DNA of 61,701 nucleotides from NCBI RefSeq assembly GCF_002102155.1, contig NZ_LQOU01000048.1, positions 1 to 61,701 on the forward strand, written 5' to 3'. The position numbers and the translations under genes were made by a program. The notes below the pieces were generated by a model, which searched no databases, was not told the DNA's origin, and saw only the letters and a program-made list of their open reading frames with translations. Shown piece by piece: positions 9,085 to 16,989 of this stretch (position 1 is the stretch's first letter; the number at the start of each line of letters is the position of its first letter). The stretch comes from Mycobacterium europaeum. Lineage in GTDB: Bacteria; Actinomycetota; Actinomycetes; Mycobacteriales; Mycobacteriaceae.

Positions 9085-10007
9085 CGGGCGCCGCCCCGCA
9101 ACATTCCGCTGCCGGGGTCCAGCGCGTCGCGCAGGCCGTCGCCGGTCACGTTGGCGCACACCAGGATCAACACCAGCACCCCCGCCGGAAACAAGAAGAC
9201 CCACGGGAACGTGGTCGCGGACTGGGTGCCGTTGGCGATCAACGTGCCCAGCGACACGTCGGGCGGCTGGATGCCGAAGCCGAGAAAGCTCAGCCCGGTC
9301 TCGGCCAGGATGGCCGAGGCGACGTTGAGGGCGGCGTCGATGATCAGGATCGAGGCCACGTTGGGCACCACATGGCCGAGGATGATCCGGCGGCTCGACA
9401 CCCCCATGTACCTTGCCGCCCTGATGAATTCGCGTTCACGCAGACTCATGGTCATGCCACGCACCATGCGCGAACTGATCATCCAGCCGAAGCCGGCGAG
9501 CAGCAAGACGAGCATCAGGATGTTGGCGGAGCTCTTGGTTCGCGGAGTGACGATGGCGATGAGGATGAAACTGGGCACCACCAACAGCAGGTCGACCAGC
9601 CACATCAGCGCCCGGTCCCGCCAGCCGCCGAAATAGCCCGCGATCGAGCCGACCGTGGCGGCGATGCCGGTCGAGATGACGGCGACGCACACACCGATCA
9701 GCATCGACTTCTGCATGCCCCGCAGGATCTGGGCCAGCAGGTCCTGCCCCAGCGCGTTGGTGCCCAACCAGTGCCGGCTGTTCGGCGGCTGCAACAACGC
9801 ATCGAAGTCGAGGTCGTCGTAGGAATACGGCAGCACCCCCGGCAACGCGTAGCAGCCGACGAACAGCAGCACCAGCAGCGTCAGCGACGCGACGGCCAAC
9901 CGGTTACGGGCGAACCTGCGCAGCACCAGGGTCCGGCGCGAGGTGAACTCCGACGCTTTCGTGGACGAGATTCCCTGAGCGCCGTCCACTTTGGGCTCGG
10001 CCGTCAT
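9081..10007 (-). CDS. oppC: oligopeptide ABC transporter permease OppC
   Basis: 308 residues from the ATG at 10007 (MTAEPKVDGAQG), overlapping the oppB stop by four bases. An N-terminal cytoplasmic stretch is followed by a first membrane helix (LAVASLTLLVLLFVGCYALP), a periplasmic segment with GTNALGQD, and the inner-membrane permease domain. The EAA-loop region RAARYMGVSSRRIILGHVVPN docks to OppD. The order of segments is typical for the DppC/OppC branch. Confidence 0.93.
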   Translation of the reverse strand: MTAEPKVDGAQGISSTKASEFTSRRTLVLRRFARNRLAVASLTLLVLLFVGCYALPGVLPYSYDDLDFDALLQPPNSRHWLGTNALGQDLLAQILRGMQKSMLIGVCVAVISTGIAATVGSIAGYFGGWRDRALMWLVDLLLVVPSFILIAIVTPRTKSSANILMLVLLLAGFGWMISSRMVRGMTMSLREREFIRAARYMGVSSRRIILGHVVPNVASILIIDAALNVASAILAETGLSFLGFGIQPPDVSLGTLIANGTQSATTFPWVFLFPAGVLVLILVCANVTGDGLRDALDPGSGMLRGGAR

Positions 10008-10981
10008 GACACCCGCACCCGGGGATCGAGGGCCGCGTAGAAGACGTCGGAGAGCAGGCCGGCCAAGAGCACGACCGTGCCGGAAAACAGCGTGATGGCG
10101 GCGATGATGTAGGTGTCCTGCGTCGCGATGCCCTGCACCAGCCATTCGCCCATGCCGTGCCAGCCGAAGATCTTCTCGACGAACACCGCGCCGGTCACCA
10201 GGCCCGCAACCCCGTAGGCGAACAGGGTGGCCAACGGTATCAGCGCCGTGCGCAGCCCGTGCTTCACCAGCGCGCGCCGGCGGGTGAGCCCCTTGGCGCG
10301 CGCGGTGCGGATGAAATCCTGGCCCAGGACGTCGAGCATCGCGTTGCGCTGGTAACGGCTGTACCCGGCGGCCGCGGCCAGGGTCAGGGTCAGGGTGGGC
10401 AGGATGAGATGCCGCAGCCGGTCCACCAACTGGTGCCAGGTCCCGCCGTCCACGCCCGGCGAGGTTTCTCCGGTGTAGTCGAAAAGGTGCACGCCCAGGG
10501 CCCAGTTCACCCGCAGCGCGCCGAGGATCAAGAGGCTGGCGATGACGAACGTGGGGGTGCTCAGCACCAGCAAAGCCACCATCGTGACGAGGCGGTCGCT
10601 GAGTCGGTACTGGCGGATGGCCCCCCACGCCCCGGCGACGATGCCCAGGATGGTGCCCGCCAACGACCCGACGACCAGGAGCCGCAGGGTGACTCCGACG
10701 CGCCGCCAGAGCGTGGCGCCCACGGGCTGCCCGGTGACGGTCTTGCCGAAGTCGCCGCGGACGGCGTGGGAGGCCCACCGCGCGTAGCGGATGGGTATCG
10801 GCTTGTCCAGATTCAGCGCGTGAGCCTTGGCGTCGATCACCGACTGCGGCGGCCGCGGACTGCGCTGCATCAGGCTGTCCAGTGGGCGGAAGGCCACCGA
10901 CGTCAGACAAAACGTGAGAAACGATGCGAGCGCCAGCAGCACGACGTAGTTGAGCAACCGGCGCGCCAGGAAACGAATCAT
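10004..10981 (-). CDS. oppB: oligopeptide ABC transporter permease OppB
   Basis: 325 residues from the ATG at 10981 (MIRFLARRLLNYVVLLALAS), the same length as I recall for the M. tuberculosis protein. The N-terminal helix plus the six-helix permease core are recognisable, with the EAA loop FIRTARAKGLTRRRALVKHG. It is the first gene of the opp operon. The 191-base gap to canA on the other strand must hold its promoter; I did not find a convincing -35/-10 pair for this direction. Confidence 0.93.
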   Translation of the reverse strand: MIRFLARRLLNYVVLLALASFLTFCLTSVAFRPLDSLMQRSPRPPQSVIDAKAHALNLDKPIPIRYARWASHAVRGDFGKTVTGQPVGATLWRRVGVTLRLLVVGSLAGTILGIVAGAWGAIRQYRLSDRLVTMVALLVLSTPTFVIASLLILGALRVNWALGVHLFDYTGETSPGVDGGTWHQLVDRLRHLILPTLTLTLAAAAGYSRYQRNAMLDVLGQDFIRTARAKGLTRRRALVKHGLRTALIPLATLFAYGVAGLVTGAVFVEKIFGWHGMGEWLVQGIATQDTYIIAAITLFSGTVVLLAGLLSDVFYAALDPRVRVS

Positions 10982-11172
10982 GCCCGACCGCACCGCCCGA
11001 ACCGCATTGGGACAGGTTAACGATCCCGGCCGGCACCGGCCCGGTTCGGCGGCCCCCAATCCTTGAGATCTCGCTGATTTTCATGCGTCAATGAACGACG
11101 GTCCGTTGTTAACATCGCCGCGGTACCGATGCAGGTGGCAAATCAGTGCTGCGACCGTTCGAGGAGGCTTGC

Positions 11173-11664
11173 GTGACGGTTACCGAGGATTTCCTGGCCA
11201 ACAACGCCCACTATGCGAGCAGCTTCCACGGCCCGCTGCCGATGCCGCCGGGAAAACATGTGGCGGTCGTCGCCTGCATGGATGCCCGGCTCGACGTGTA
11301 CCGCGCGCTCGGCCTCAACGAGGGCGAGGCGCACGTCATCCGCAACGCCGGTGGGGTGGCCACCGACGACGTCATTCGCTCGCTGGCCATCAGCCAGCGG
11401 TTGCTGGGGACCCGGGAGATCATCCTGATTCACCACACCGACTGCGGCATGCTGACCTTCACCGACGACGACTTCAAGCGCGCCATCCAGGAGGAGACCG
11501 GCGTCAAGCCGCCCTGGGCGGCCGAGGCCTTCCCCGACGTGGCCGAGGACGTCCGGCAGTCGCTGCGCCGCATCGAGGCCAGCCCGTTCGTCACCAAGCA
11601 CGTGTCCTTGCGGGGATTCGTCTTCGATGTCGCGACGGGGAAGCTCGAGGAAATCAAGCTCTGA
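11173..11664 (+). CDS. canA: beta-class carbonic anhydrase
   Basis: 163 residues from the GTG at 11173, preceded by a good ribosome site GAGGAGG (11161-11167, five bases before the start); an in-phase ATG at 11146 would break this spacing. Zinc ligands of the beta class are visible: Cys and Asp in VVACMDARLD, then His and Cys in IHHTDCGM. The enzyme interconverts CO2 and bicarbonate in the cytoplasm. It matches M. tuberculosis Rv1284 in length and context. It diverges from oppB and is followed by the tandem 14-bp repeats and the cysD promoter. Confidence 0.93.
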   Translation: MTVTEDFLANNAHYASSFHGPLPMPPGKHVAVVACMDARLDVYRALGLNEGEAHVIRNAGGVATDDVIRSLAISQRLLGTREIILIHHTDCGMLTFTDDDFKRAIQEETGVKPPWAAEAFPDVAEDVRQSLRRIEASPFVTKHVSLRGFVFDVATGKLEEIKL

Positions 11665-11672
11665 GCCACCTG

Positions 11673-11728
11673 GCAGTTCGGCCGCGGTAGTTCGTCCGCG
11701 GTCATTCGTCTGTGGTACTTCGTCCCCG
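11673..11728. repeat. four tandem imperfect 14-bp repeats
   Basis: Four head-to-tail 14-base units start 8 bases after the canA stop: GCAGTTCGGCCGCG (11673), GTAGTTCGTCCGCG (11687), GTCATTCGTCTGTG (11701) and GTACTTCGTCCCCG (11715). A shared core is GTNNTTCGTCCGCG. They end about 66 bases before the cysD -35 hexamer. They may be repeated operator half-sites or a small decayed minisatellite; the sequence alone does not decide. Confidence 0.7.
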
Positions 11729-11794
11729 CCTCGCGACCGGCCCGCTCGGCGCACCGCTATCGGGGCCTCCGGGTTGACCACAAAGCGGTCCGAC

Positions 11795-11823
11795 TTGACA
11801 CAGCCGGCGTTAGCTGGTGCTAT
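11795..11823 (+). promoter_or_regulatory. predicted SigA-type promoter of cysDN
   Basis: TTGACA at 11795-11800 is followed after exactly 17 bases by TGCTAT at 11818-11823. The cysD ATG lies 54 bases further on, so the transcript would have a short leader. A second TTGACC occurs about 20 bases upstream. Spacing and the perfect -35 make this one of the better promoter candidates in the window. Confidence 0.5.
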
Positions 11824-11877
11824 GGCTAGCAAAGTTGCCAAAGATGACCGATTCTGCCAGGTTTACCCGAGGAAGCC

Positions 11878-12807
11878 ATGACCAGTGATCTGAAGGCGGC
11901 TCCCGCCGCCGGCCAGTACGAGTTGAGCCATCTGCGCTCGCTGGAGGCCGAAGCGATCCACATCATCCGCGAGGTGGCGGCCGAGTTCGAGCGGCCGGTG
12001 CTGTTGTTCTCCGGCGGCAAGGACTCCATCGTCATGCTGCACCTGGCGTTGCGGGCGTTCCGGCCCGGGCGGTTGCCGTTCCCGGTGATGCACGTCGACA
12101 CCGGCCACAACTTCGACGAGGTGATCGCCACCCGCGATGAGTTGGTCGCCGAGCACGGGCTGCGCCTGGTGGTCGCCTCGGTCCAGGAGGACATCGACGC
12201 CGGCCGCGTTGTCGAGCCGAGGCAGGGGCGCAACTCGATCCAGACGGTGACGCTGCTTCGCGCCATCCGGGAGAACAAGTTCGACGCGGCGTTCGGCGGG
12301 GCGCGCCGCGACGAGGAGAAGGCACGCGCCAAGGAGCGGGTGTTCAGCTTCCGCGACGAGTTCGGCCAGTGGGACCCGAAGGCGCAACGGCCCGAGCTGT
12401 GGAACATCTACAACGGCCGGCACCACAAGGGCGAGCACATCCGGGCCTTCCCGCTGTCCAACTGGACCGAGTTCGACATCTGGTCCTACATCGGCGCCGA
12501 GAACATCGCGCTGCCCTCGATCTATTATGCCCACCGGCGCAAGGTGTTTCGCCGTGACGGCATGCTGCTGGCCGTCGACCGGCACATGCAGCCGCGCGAC
12601 GACGAGCCGGTGTTCGAAGCGACGGTGCGTTTCCGTACGGTCGGCGACGTCACCTGCACCGGATGCGTGGAATCGGCGGCCGGCACGGTGCAGGAGGTCA
12701 TCGCCGAGACCGCGGTGTCCCGGTTGACCGAACGGGGCGCCACCAGGGCCGACGACCGCATCTCGGAAGCCGGCATGGAAGACCGCAAACGACAGGGGTA
12801 CTTCTGA
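11878..12807 (+). CDS. cysD: sulfate adenylyltransferase subunit 2
   Basis: 309 residues. The PP-loop SGGKDSIVMLHLA (near residues 45-57) marks the nucleotide alpha-hydrolase fold, and the conserved run GGARRDEEKARAKER follows. CysD makes adenylyl sulfate (APS) from ATP and sulfate, driven by GTP hydrolysis in CysN. Its TGA shares one base with the cysN ATG (TGATG at 12805-12809), so the two subunits are translationally coupled. It is the first step of sulfate activation for cysteine and sulfated lipids. Confidence 0.95.
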   Translation: MTSDLKAAPAAGQYELSHLRSLEAEAIHIIREVAAEFERPVLLFSGGKDSIVMLHLALRAFRPGRLPFPVMHVDTGHNFDEVIATRDELVAEHGLRLVVASVQEDIDAGRVVEPRQGRNSIQTVTLLRAIRENKFDAAFGGARRDEEKARAKERVFSFRDEFGQWDPKAQRPELWNIYNGRHHKGEHIRAFPLSNWTEFDIWSYIGAENIALPSIYYAHRRKVFRRDGMLLAVDRHMQPRDDEPVFEATVRFRTVGDVTCTGCVESAAGTVQEVIAETAVSRLTERGATRADDRISEAGMEDRKRQGYF

Positions 12808-14657
12808 TGGCCACACCCACCACGCTGCTTCGCCTGGCGACGGCCGGTTCCGTCGACGACGGCAAGTCCACGCTGATCGGGCGCCTGCTCTACGACTCCA
12901 AGGCCGTCATGGAGGACCAGTGGGCCGCGGTGGAGCAGACGTCCAAGGAGCGCGGCCACGACTACACCGACCTGGCGCTGGTGACCGACGGCCTGCGCGC
13001 CGAACGCGAGCAGGGCATCACCATCGACGTCGCCTACCGCTACTTCGCCACTCCCAAGCGGAAATTCATCATCGCCGACACCCCGGGCCACATCCAGTAC
13101 ACCCGCAACATGGTGACCGGCGCGTCGACCGCCCAACTGGTGATCGTGCTCGTCGACGCCCGCCACGGCCTGCTGGAGCAATCCCGCCGGCACGCCTTCC
13201 TGGCCTCGCTGCTGGGCATCCAGCACATCGTGCTCGCCGTCAACAAGATGGACCTGATCGGCTGGGACAGAGACGAGTTCGAGGCCATCCGCGACGAATT
13301 CCACGCCTTCGCCGCGCGCCTGGACGTGCACGACGTGGCCACGATCCCGCTTTCGGCGTTGCATGGCGACAACGTGGTGACCAAGTCGGACCGGACGCCC
13401 TGGTACGAGGGCCCGGCGCTGCTCTCCCACCTCGAGGAGGTCTACATCGCCGGCGACCGCAACCTGGTCGACGTGCGATTCCCGGTGCAGTACGTCATCC
13501 GCCCGCACACCCGCGAGCACCAGGACCACCGCAGCTATGCCGGCACCGTGGCCAGCGGCGTCATGCGTCCCGGGGACGAAGTCGTCGTCTTGCCGATCGG
13601 CAAGACCACCCGGATCACCGCGATCGACGGGCCGAATGGTCCAGTGGAAGAAGCATTTCCGCCGATGGCCGTGTCGATCAGCCTCGCCGACGACATCGAC
13701 ATCTCCCGCGGTGATCTCATCGCCCGCACCCACAACCAGCCCCGGATCGCCCAGGAATTCGACGCGACCGTGTGCTGGATGGCCGACGACGCAACGCTGG
13801 AGCCCGGCCGGGAATACGTCATCAAGCACACCACCCGCACGACGCGTGCGAGGGTGACCGGGCTGGACTACCGGCTGGACGTGAACACCCTGCACCGCGA
13901 CAAGGCCGCAACCGCGTTGCAGCTCAACGAACTTGGCCGCATCTCGCTGCGCACTCAGGTGCCGCTGCTGCTCGACGAATACACCCGCAACGCCAGCACC
14001 GGATCGTTCATCCTGATCGATCCGCACACCAACGGCACCGTCGCGGCCGGCATGGTGCTGCGTGACGTGTCGGCGCAGACGGCAAGCTCGAACACGGTTC
14101 GGCACAAGTCGTCGGCCATCGCCGAGGCGAGGCCGCGCGGCAAGACCGTATGGTTCACCGGCCTGTCCGGGTCGGGTAAGTCCTCGGTGGCGATGCTGGT
14201 CGAGCAGATGCTGCTCGAAAAAAGCATCTCCGCTTACGTTCTCGACGGTGACAACCTGCGCCACGGCCTGAACGCGGACTTGGGCTTTTCCATGGCCGAC
14301 CGTGACGAGAACCTGCGCCGGCTGGCGCATGTGGCGGCGCTGCTCGCCGACGCCGGCAACGTGGTGCTGGTACCGGCCATCAGCCCGCTGATCGAGCAGC
14401 GCGAGATGGCTCGTAATGTGCACGCCGCCGCGGGGTTCGACTTCGTCGAGGTGTTCTGCGACACCCCCATCGAGGAATGCGAGCAGCGCGATCCCAAGGG
14501 GCTGTACGCGAAGGCCCGCGCGGGGGAGATCGCCCACTTCACCGGCATCGACAGCCCGTATCAACCGCCGGTCAACCCCGAGCTGCGGCTCACGCCGGAC
14601 CATAGCGTCGAGGAACAGGCGCAGAGCATCGTCGATCTGCTCGAATCGCGCGGATAG
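12807..14657 (+). CDS. cysN: bifunctional sulfate adenylyltransferase subunit 1 / APS kinase
   Basis: 616 residues from the ATG at 12807. The N-terminal two thirds is an EF-Tu-like GTPase: G1 GSVDDGKST (14-22), G3 DTPGH and G4 NKMD, followed by beta-barrel domains. From about residue 449 a CysC APS kinase domain begins, with P-loop GLSGSGKSS and the APS-binding run DGDNLRHGLNADLGF. One polypeptide thus supplies both the GTPase for APS synthesis and the kinase that makes PAPS. The CysNC fusion is usual in mycobacteria. A GC hairpin lies 3 bases after the stop. Confidence 0.95.
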   Translation: MATPTTLLRLATAGSVDDGKSTLIGRLLYDSKAVMEDQWAAVEQTSKERGHDYTDLALVTDGLRAEREQGITIDVAYRYFATPKRKFIIADTPGHIQYTRNMVTGASTAQLVIVLVDARHGLLEQSRRHAFLASLLGIQHIVLAVNKMDLIGWDRDEFEAIRDEFHAFAARLDVHDVATIPLSALHGDNVVTKSDRTPWYEGPALLSHLEEVYIAGDRNLVDVRFPVQYVIRPHTREHQDHRSYAGTVASGVMRPGDEVVVLPIGKTTRITAIDGPNGPVEEAFPPMAVSISLADDIDISRGDLIARTHNQPRIAQEFDATVCWMADDATLEPGREYVIKHTTRTTRARVTGLDYRLDVNTLHRDKAATALQLNELGRISLRTQVPLLLDEYTRNASTGSFILIDPHTNGTVAAGMVLRDVSAQTASSNTVRHKSSAIAEARPRGKTVWFTGLSGSGKSSVAMLVEQMLLEKSISAYVLDGDNLRHGLNADLGFSMADRDENLRRLAHVAALLADAGNVVLVPAISPLIEQREMARNVHAAAGFDFVEVFCDTPIEECEQRDPKGLYAKARAGEIAHFTGIDSPYQPPVNPELRLTPDHSVEEQAQSIVDLLESRG

Positions 14658-14660
14658 CAC

Positions 14661-14676
14661 GCCGGGCCAGCCCGGC
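14661..14676 (+). terminator. GC-rich hairpin after cysN
   Basis: GCCGGG (14661-14666), loop CCAG, CCCGGC (14671-14676): a perfect 6-bp stem beginning 3 bases after the cysN stop. There is no T-run, as is common for proposed mycobacterial terminators. It precedes the -10 of the Rrf2 gene and could separate the two transcription units. Confidence 0.4.
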
Positions 14677-14702
14677 TGCATCGGAATACCCGCACCGGGT
14701 GG

Positions 14703-14708
14703 CACAAT
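14703..14708 (+). promoter_or_regulatory. predicted -10 for a leaderless rrf2-type transcript
   Basis: CACAAT at 14703-14708 is followed by seven bases and then the GTG start at 14716, the spacing expected if transcription starts at the first base of the codon. No good -35 is seen. The upstream GTG would then be the true start rather than the ATG at 14722. Confidence 0.35.
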
Positions 14709-14715
14709 CCTGAGA

Positions 14716-15201
14716 GTGCGCATGTCAGCAAAGGCGGAGTACGCGGTGCGGGCCATGGTCCAGCTCGCCACGGTCCCCCTCGGGACGTTGGTGAAAACCG
14801 ACGACTTGGCCCAGGCGCAGGGCATACCGCCGCAGTTTCTCGTCGACATCCTGACCAACCTGCGCACCGACCGCCTGGTGAGAAGTCACCGGGGCCGCGA
14901 AGGTGGTTACGAACTGGCCCGGCCCGGCGACGAGATCAGCATCGCCGACGTGCTGCGCTGCATCGACGGCCCACTGGCCAGCGTGCGCGACATCGGTCTG
15001 GGTGACCTGCCCTACTCCGGCCCGACCGCGGCGCTCACCGACGTCTGGCGGGCGTTGCGGGCCAGCATGCGATCGGTGCTGGAGGAGACGACCCTGGCCG
15101 ACGTCGCTGCCAACGCCCTGCCCGGACACGTCGTTCAGTTCGCCGAGGACTACCGAAGGCAGGAGAGCGTGCGGCACGGCACCCCGCGCGCCGGCGAATA
15201 G
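14716..15201 (+). CDS. Rrf2-family transcriptional regulator
   Basis: 161 residues from the GTG at 14716 (VRMSAKAEYAVRAMVQLA). The N-terminal winged helix-turn-helix of the Rrf2 family is clear, with the recognition region QGIPPQFLVDILTNLRTDRL and the wing SHRGREGGYELARP. Only one Cys is present (LRCIDG), so the three-Cys iron-sulfur site of IscR/NsrR is absent. Cluster-free Rrf2 proteins include CymR, the cysteine-metabolism repressor of Firmicutes. Its place right after cysDN suggests a role in sulfur metabolism; that is inference. It matches Rv1287 of M. tuberculosis. Confidence 0.88.
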   Translation: MRMSAKAEYAVRAMVQLATVPLGTLVKTDDLAQAQGIPPQFLVDILTNLRTDRLVRSHRGREGGYELARPGDEISIADVLRCIDGPLASVRDIGLGDLPYSGPTAALTDVWRALRASMRSVLEETTLADVAANALPGHVVQFAEDYRRQESVRHGTPRAGE

Positions 15202-15220
15202 GCCCCGCCGGCCGCCCGGC

Positions 15221-15610
15221 TCAGCCTCCCGACCCGTACGGGCGGGTCAGGATCTCCATGGCATGCCCCGAGGGATCGAGGAAGTACACCCCGCGCCCGC
15301 CGTCGTTGCGGTTGATCTCGCCGGGCCGGCTGGCGCCCGGGTCCGCCCAGTGCGGCAGTCCGCGTGAGGAGATCTTGCCGTAGATGGCGTCGAAGTCCTC
15401 CTCGGACACCAGGAAGGCGTAGTGCTGCCGCGGAATCTCCGCCCCGTCGGGGGCGTCCGCATAATCCAGGTTCGCGCCGTGCTCGAGCTGGACAACCATG
15501 AAGTGGCCGAACGGCTTTGGACTGGGCAGGCCGAACAACTCGGTGAGAAACTCCGCGGCCTCGCGCTTGTCGCGGGAGGCGACGATCGTGTGGTTGAAAC
15601 TGATGGCCAT
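15221..15610 (-). CDS. VOC (glyoxalase/bleomycin-resistance) family protein
   Basis: 129 residues starting MAISFNHTIVASRDKREAAE, with a ribosome site GGGAGA just upstream. Beta-alpha-beta-beta-beta modules of the vicinal oxygen chelate fold are recognisable, ending in GRGVYFLDPSGHAMEILTRP, where the Glu is the usual last metal ligand. Substrate unknown. It lies 8 bases downstream of a second VOC gene in the same direction, so the two are probably co-transcribed. Confidence 0.8.
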   Translation of the reverse strand: MAISFNHTIVASRDKREAAEFLTELFGLPSPKPFGHFMVVQLEHGANLDYADAPDGAEIPRQHYAFLVSEEDFDAIYGKISSRGLPHWADPGASRPGEINRNDGGRGVYFLDPSGHAMEILTRPYGSGG

Positions 15611-15618
15611 GCTTCTCC

Positions 15619-16041
15619 CTATTTCGGTGCCGTGAGCTCCAGGGCGATGTTGTCGGGGTCGCGGAACTGCAGGATGTAGGACGGACCGATGTCTTTCACC
15701 GGCTCGTGGGCGACACCCAGTTCATCGAGATGCGCTGCCGCGGAATCTAATTCGCCCTTGGTGGCGATCCGGAACGCGATGTGGTCGAGCCCGGTGCGAT
15801 CTTCGTCGAAGCGGTCGCTGGCAACGGGCCGCAGTCCGAGCAGCGTGCCGCCGAGGTCGTAGATGACCCCACCGAACAGGAAGCTCAACTGGTGGCGGGT
15901 GGCCTCGTCGGCGTTGTCGGGCACCTCCAGCAGCACCGGCCAACCGAACACGCTCTCGTAGAACTGGCGGGACCGCTCGATATCGGTGACGGTGAGGCGG
16001 ACGTGCGCGATGGAACTGCTGGTGAAACCCATCTGCTCCAT
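15619..16041 (-). CDS. VOC family protein
   Basis: 140 residues from the ATG at 16041 (MEQMGFTSSSIAHVRLTVTD); the in-phase ATG at 16032 is an alternative. The fold signature runs from HVRLTVTDIERSRQFYESVF to LQFRDPDNIALELTAPK, with conserved His at the start of each module (HVRL, LDHIAF) and a final Glu. It is a different subfamily from the downstream VOC gene. It diverges from the luciferase-like oxidoreductase with about 50 bases between starts. The reaction is not predictable. Confidence 0.8.
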   Translation of the reverse strand: MEQMGFTSSSIAHVRLTVTDIERSRQFYESVFGWPVLLEVPDNADEATRHQLSFLFGGVIYDLGGTLLGLRPVASDRFDEDRTGLDHIAFRIATKGELDSAAAHLDELGVAHEPVKDIGPSYILQFRDPDNIALELTAPK

Positions 16042-16090
16042 GCTGCCACTTGCGCACCCGGAAGTTGACTCCCATGCCAGAATCGCCGTC

Positions 16091-16981
16091 GTGCGGATTG
16101 CGATGACGCTGCCGGTGATGGAACCGGACTTGAATGCGGAAATTTTGGAGAACTGGGCGCGCGCGATCGACGACGGCCCGTTCTCATCGCTGTGCTGGGG
16201 CGAGCGGATCGCGTTCGACAACCCGGACAACCTCACCCTGCTCGGAGCGCTGGCCGCCTGGACGAGCCGGGTGCGACTGCTGACGACCGTGATCGTGCCG
16301 CAGCTGCACGACCCGGTCATGCTGGCCAAGGCGCTGGCGACCGGCGACATGCTCTGTGGCGGGCGGCTGAGCGTGGGCATCGGCGTGGGCGGCCGGCATG
16401 AGGACTACCACGCCGTCGGCGCCGACCCGGCCACGCAGACGATGCGCGACATGGCCGAACGCGTGGCCGTGATGAAACGGGTGTGGGCCGGGGAGAAGCT
16501 CACCGACTCGGTCTTGCCGGTCGGGCCGGCGCCGGTGCAGCCCGGTGGTCCGCCGCTGTTTGTCGGCAGCATCGGCCCGAAGACCATCCGCAGCGCCGCT
16601 TCCTGGGCCGCCGGGCTGGCCGGGACCACCCTGGACCTGGATGTCGCCAAGCAGAACGAGCTGTTCGACGTCGCGCGCGACGCGTGGACGCGGGCGGGCA
16701 GGGGCAAACCCCACCTGGTGACGTCGTTCTGGTTCGCGTTCGGCTCGCCCGAGCAGGCCCGCGCCCAGGTGCATCGTCATCTGCGGCGCTACATGAACTG
16801 GATACCGGGGGAGTACGTCGACGCGATGGCGCCGACGACCGGCTGGGCCGGCACCGAGGACGAACTGCTGGCGGTGCTGCGCAAGTTCGAGGCCATCGGC
16901 GCCGACGAGGTGCAGCTCATCCCGACCAGCTCGGACATCGACCAGCTGCGCCGCGCGGCCGACGTGGCGGCCCAGATCTAG
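16091..16981 (+). CDS. LLM-class (F420-dependent type) oxidoreductase
   Basis: 296 residues from the GTG at 16091 (VRIAMTLPVMEPDL); the ATG at 16103 is possible. It has the TIM-barrel luciferase-like monooxygenase pattern: WGERIAFDNPDNLTLLGALA, then TTVIVPQLHDPVMLAKALAT, then SVGIGVGGRHEDYHAVG. Mycobacterial members usually use coenzyme F420; some use FMN. CAGAAT at 16078-16083, seven bases before the GTG, could be a leaderless -10. Substrate unknown. Confidence 0.82.
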   Translation: MRIAMTLPVMEPDLNAEILENWARAIDDGPFSSLCWGERIAFDNPDNLTLLGALAAWTSRVRLLTTVIVPQLHDPVMLAKALATGDMLCGGRLSVGIGVGGRHEDYHAVGADPATQTMRDMAERVAVMKRVWAGEKLTDSVLPVGPAPVQPGGPPLFVGSIGPKTIRSAASWAAGLAGTTLDLDVAKQNELFDVARDAWTRAGRGKPHLVTSFWFAFGSPEQARAQVHRHLRRYMNWIPGEYVDAMAPTTGWAGTEDELLAVLRKFEAIGADEVQLIPTSSDIDQLRRAADVAAQI

Positions 16982-16989
16982 GGGTGGAG

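Noticed and set aside
12525..14867. A 780-codon open frame on the minus strand opposite cysN
   Set aside because: It is the antisense shadow of a high-GC gene: no domain is recognisable, and the plus strand encodes a clear CysNC.
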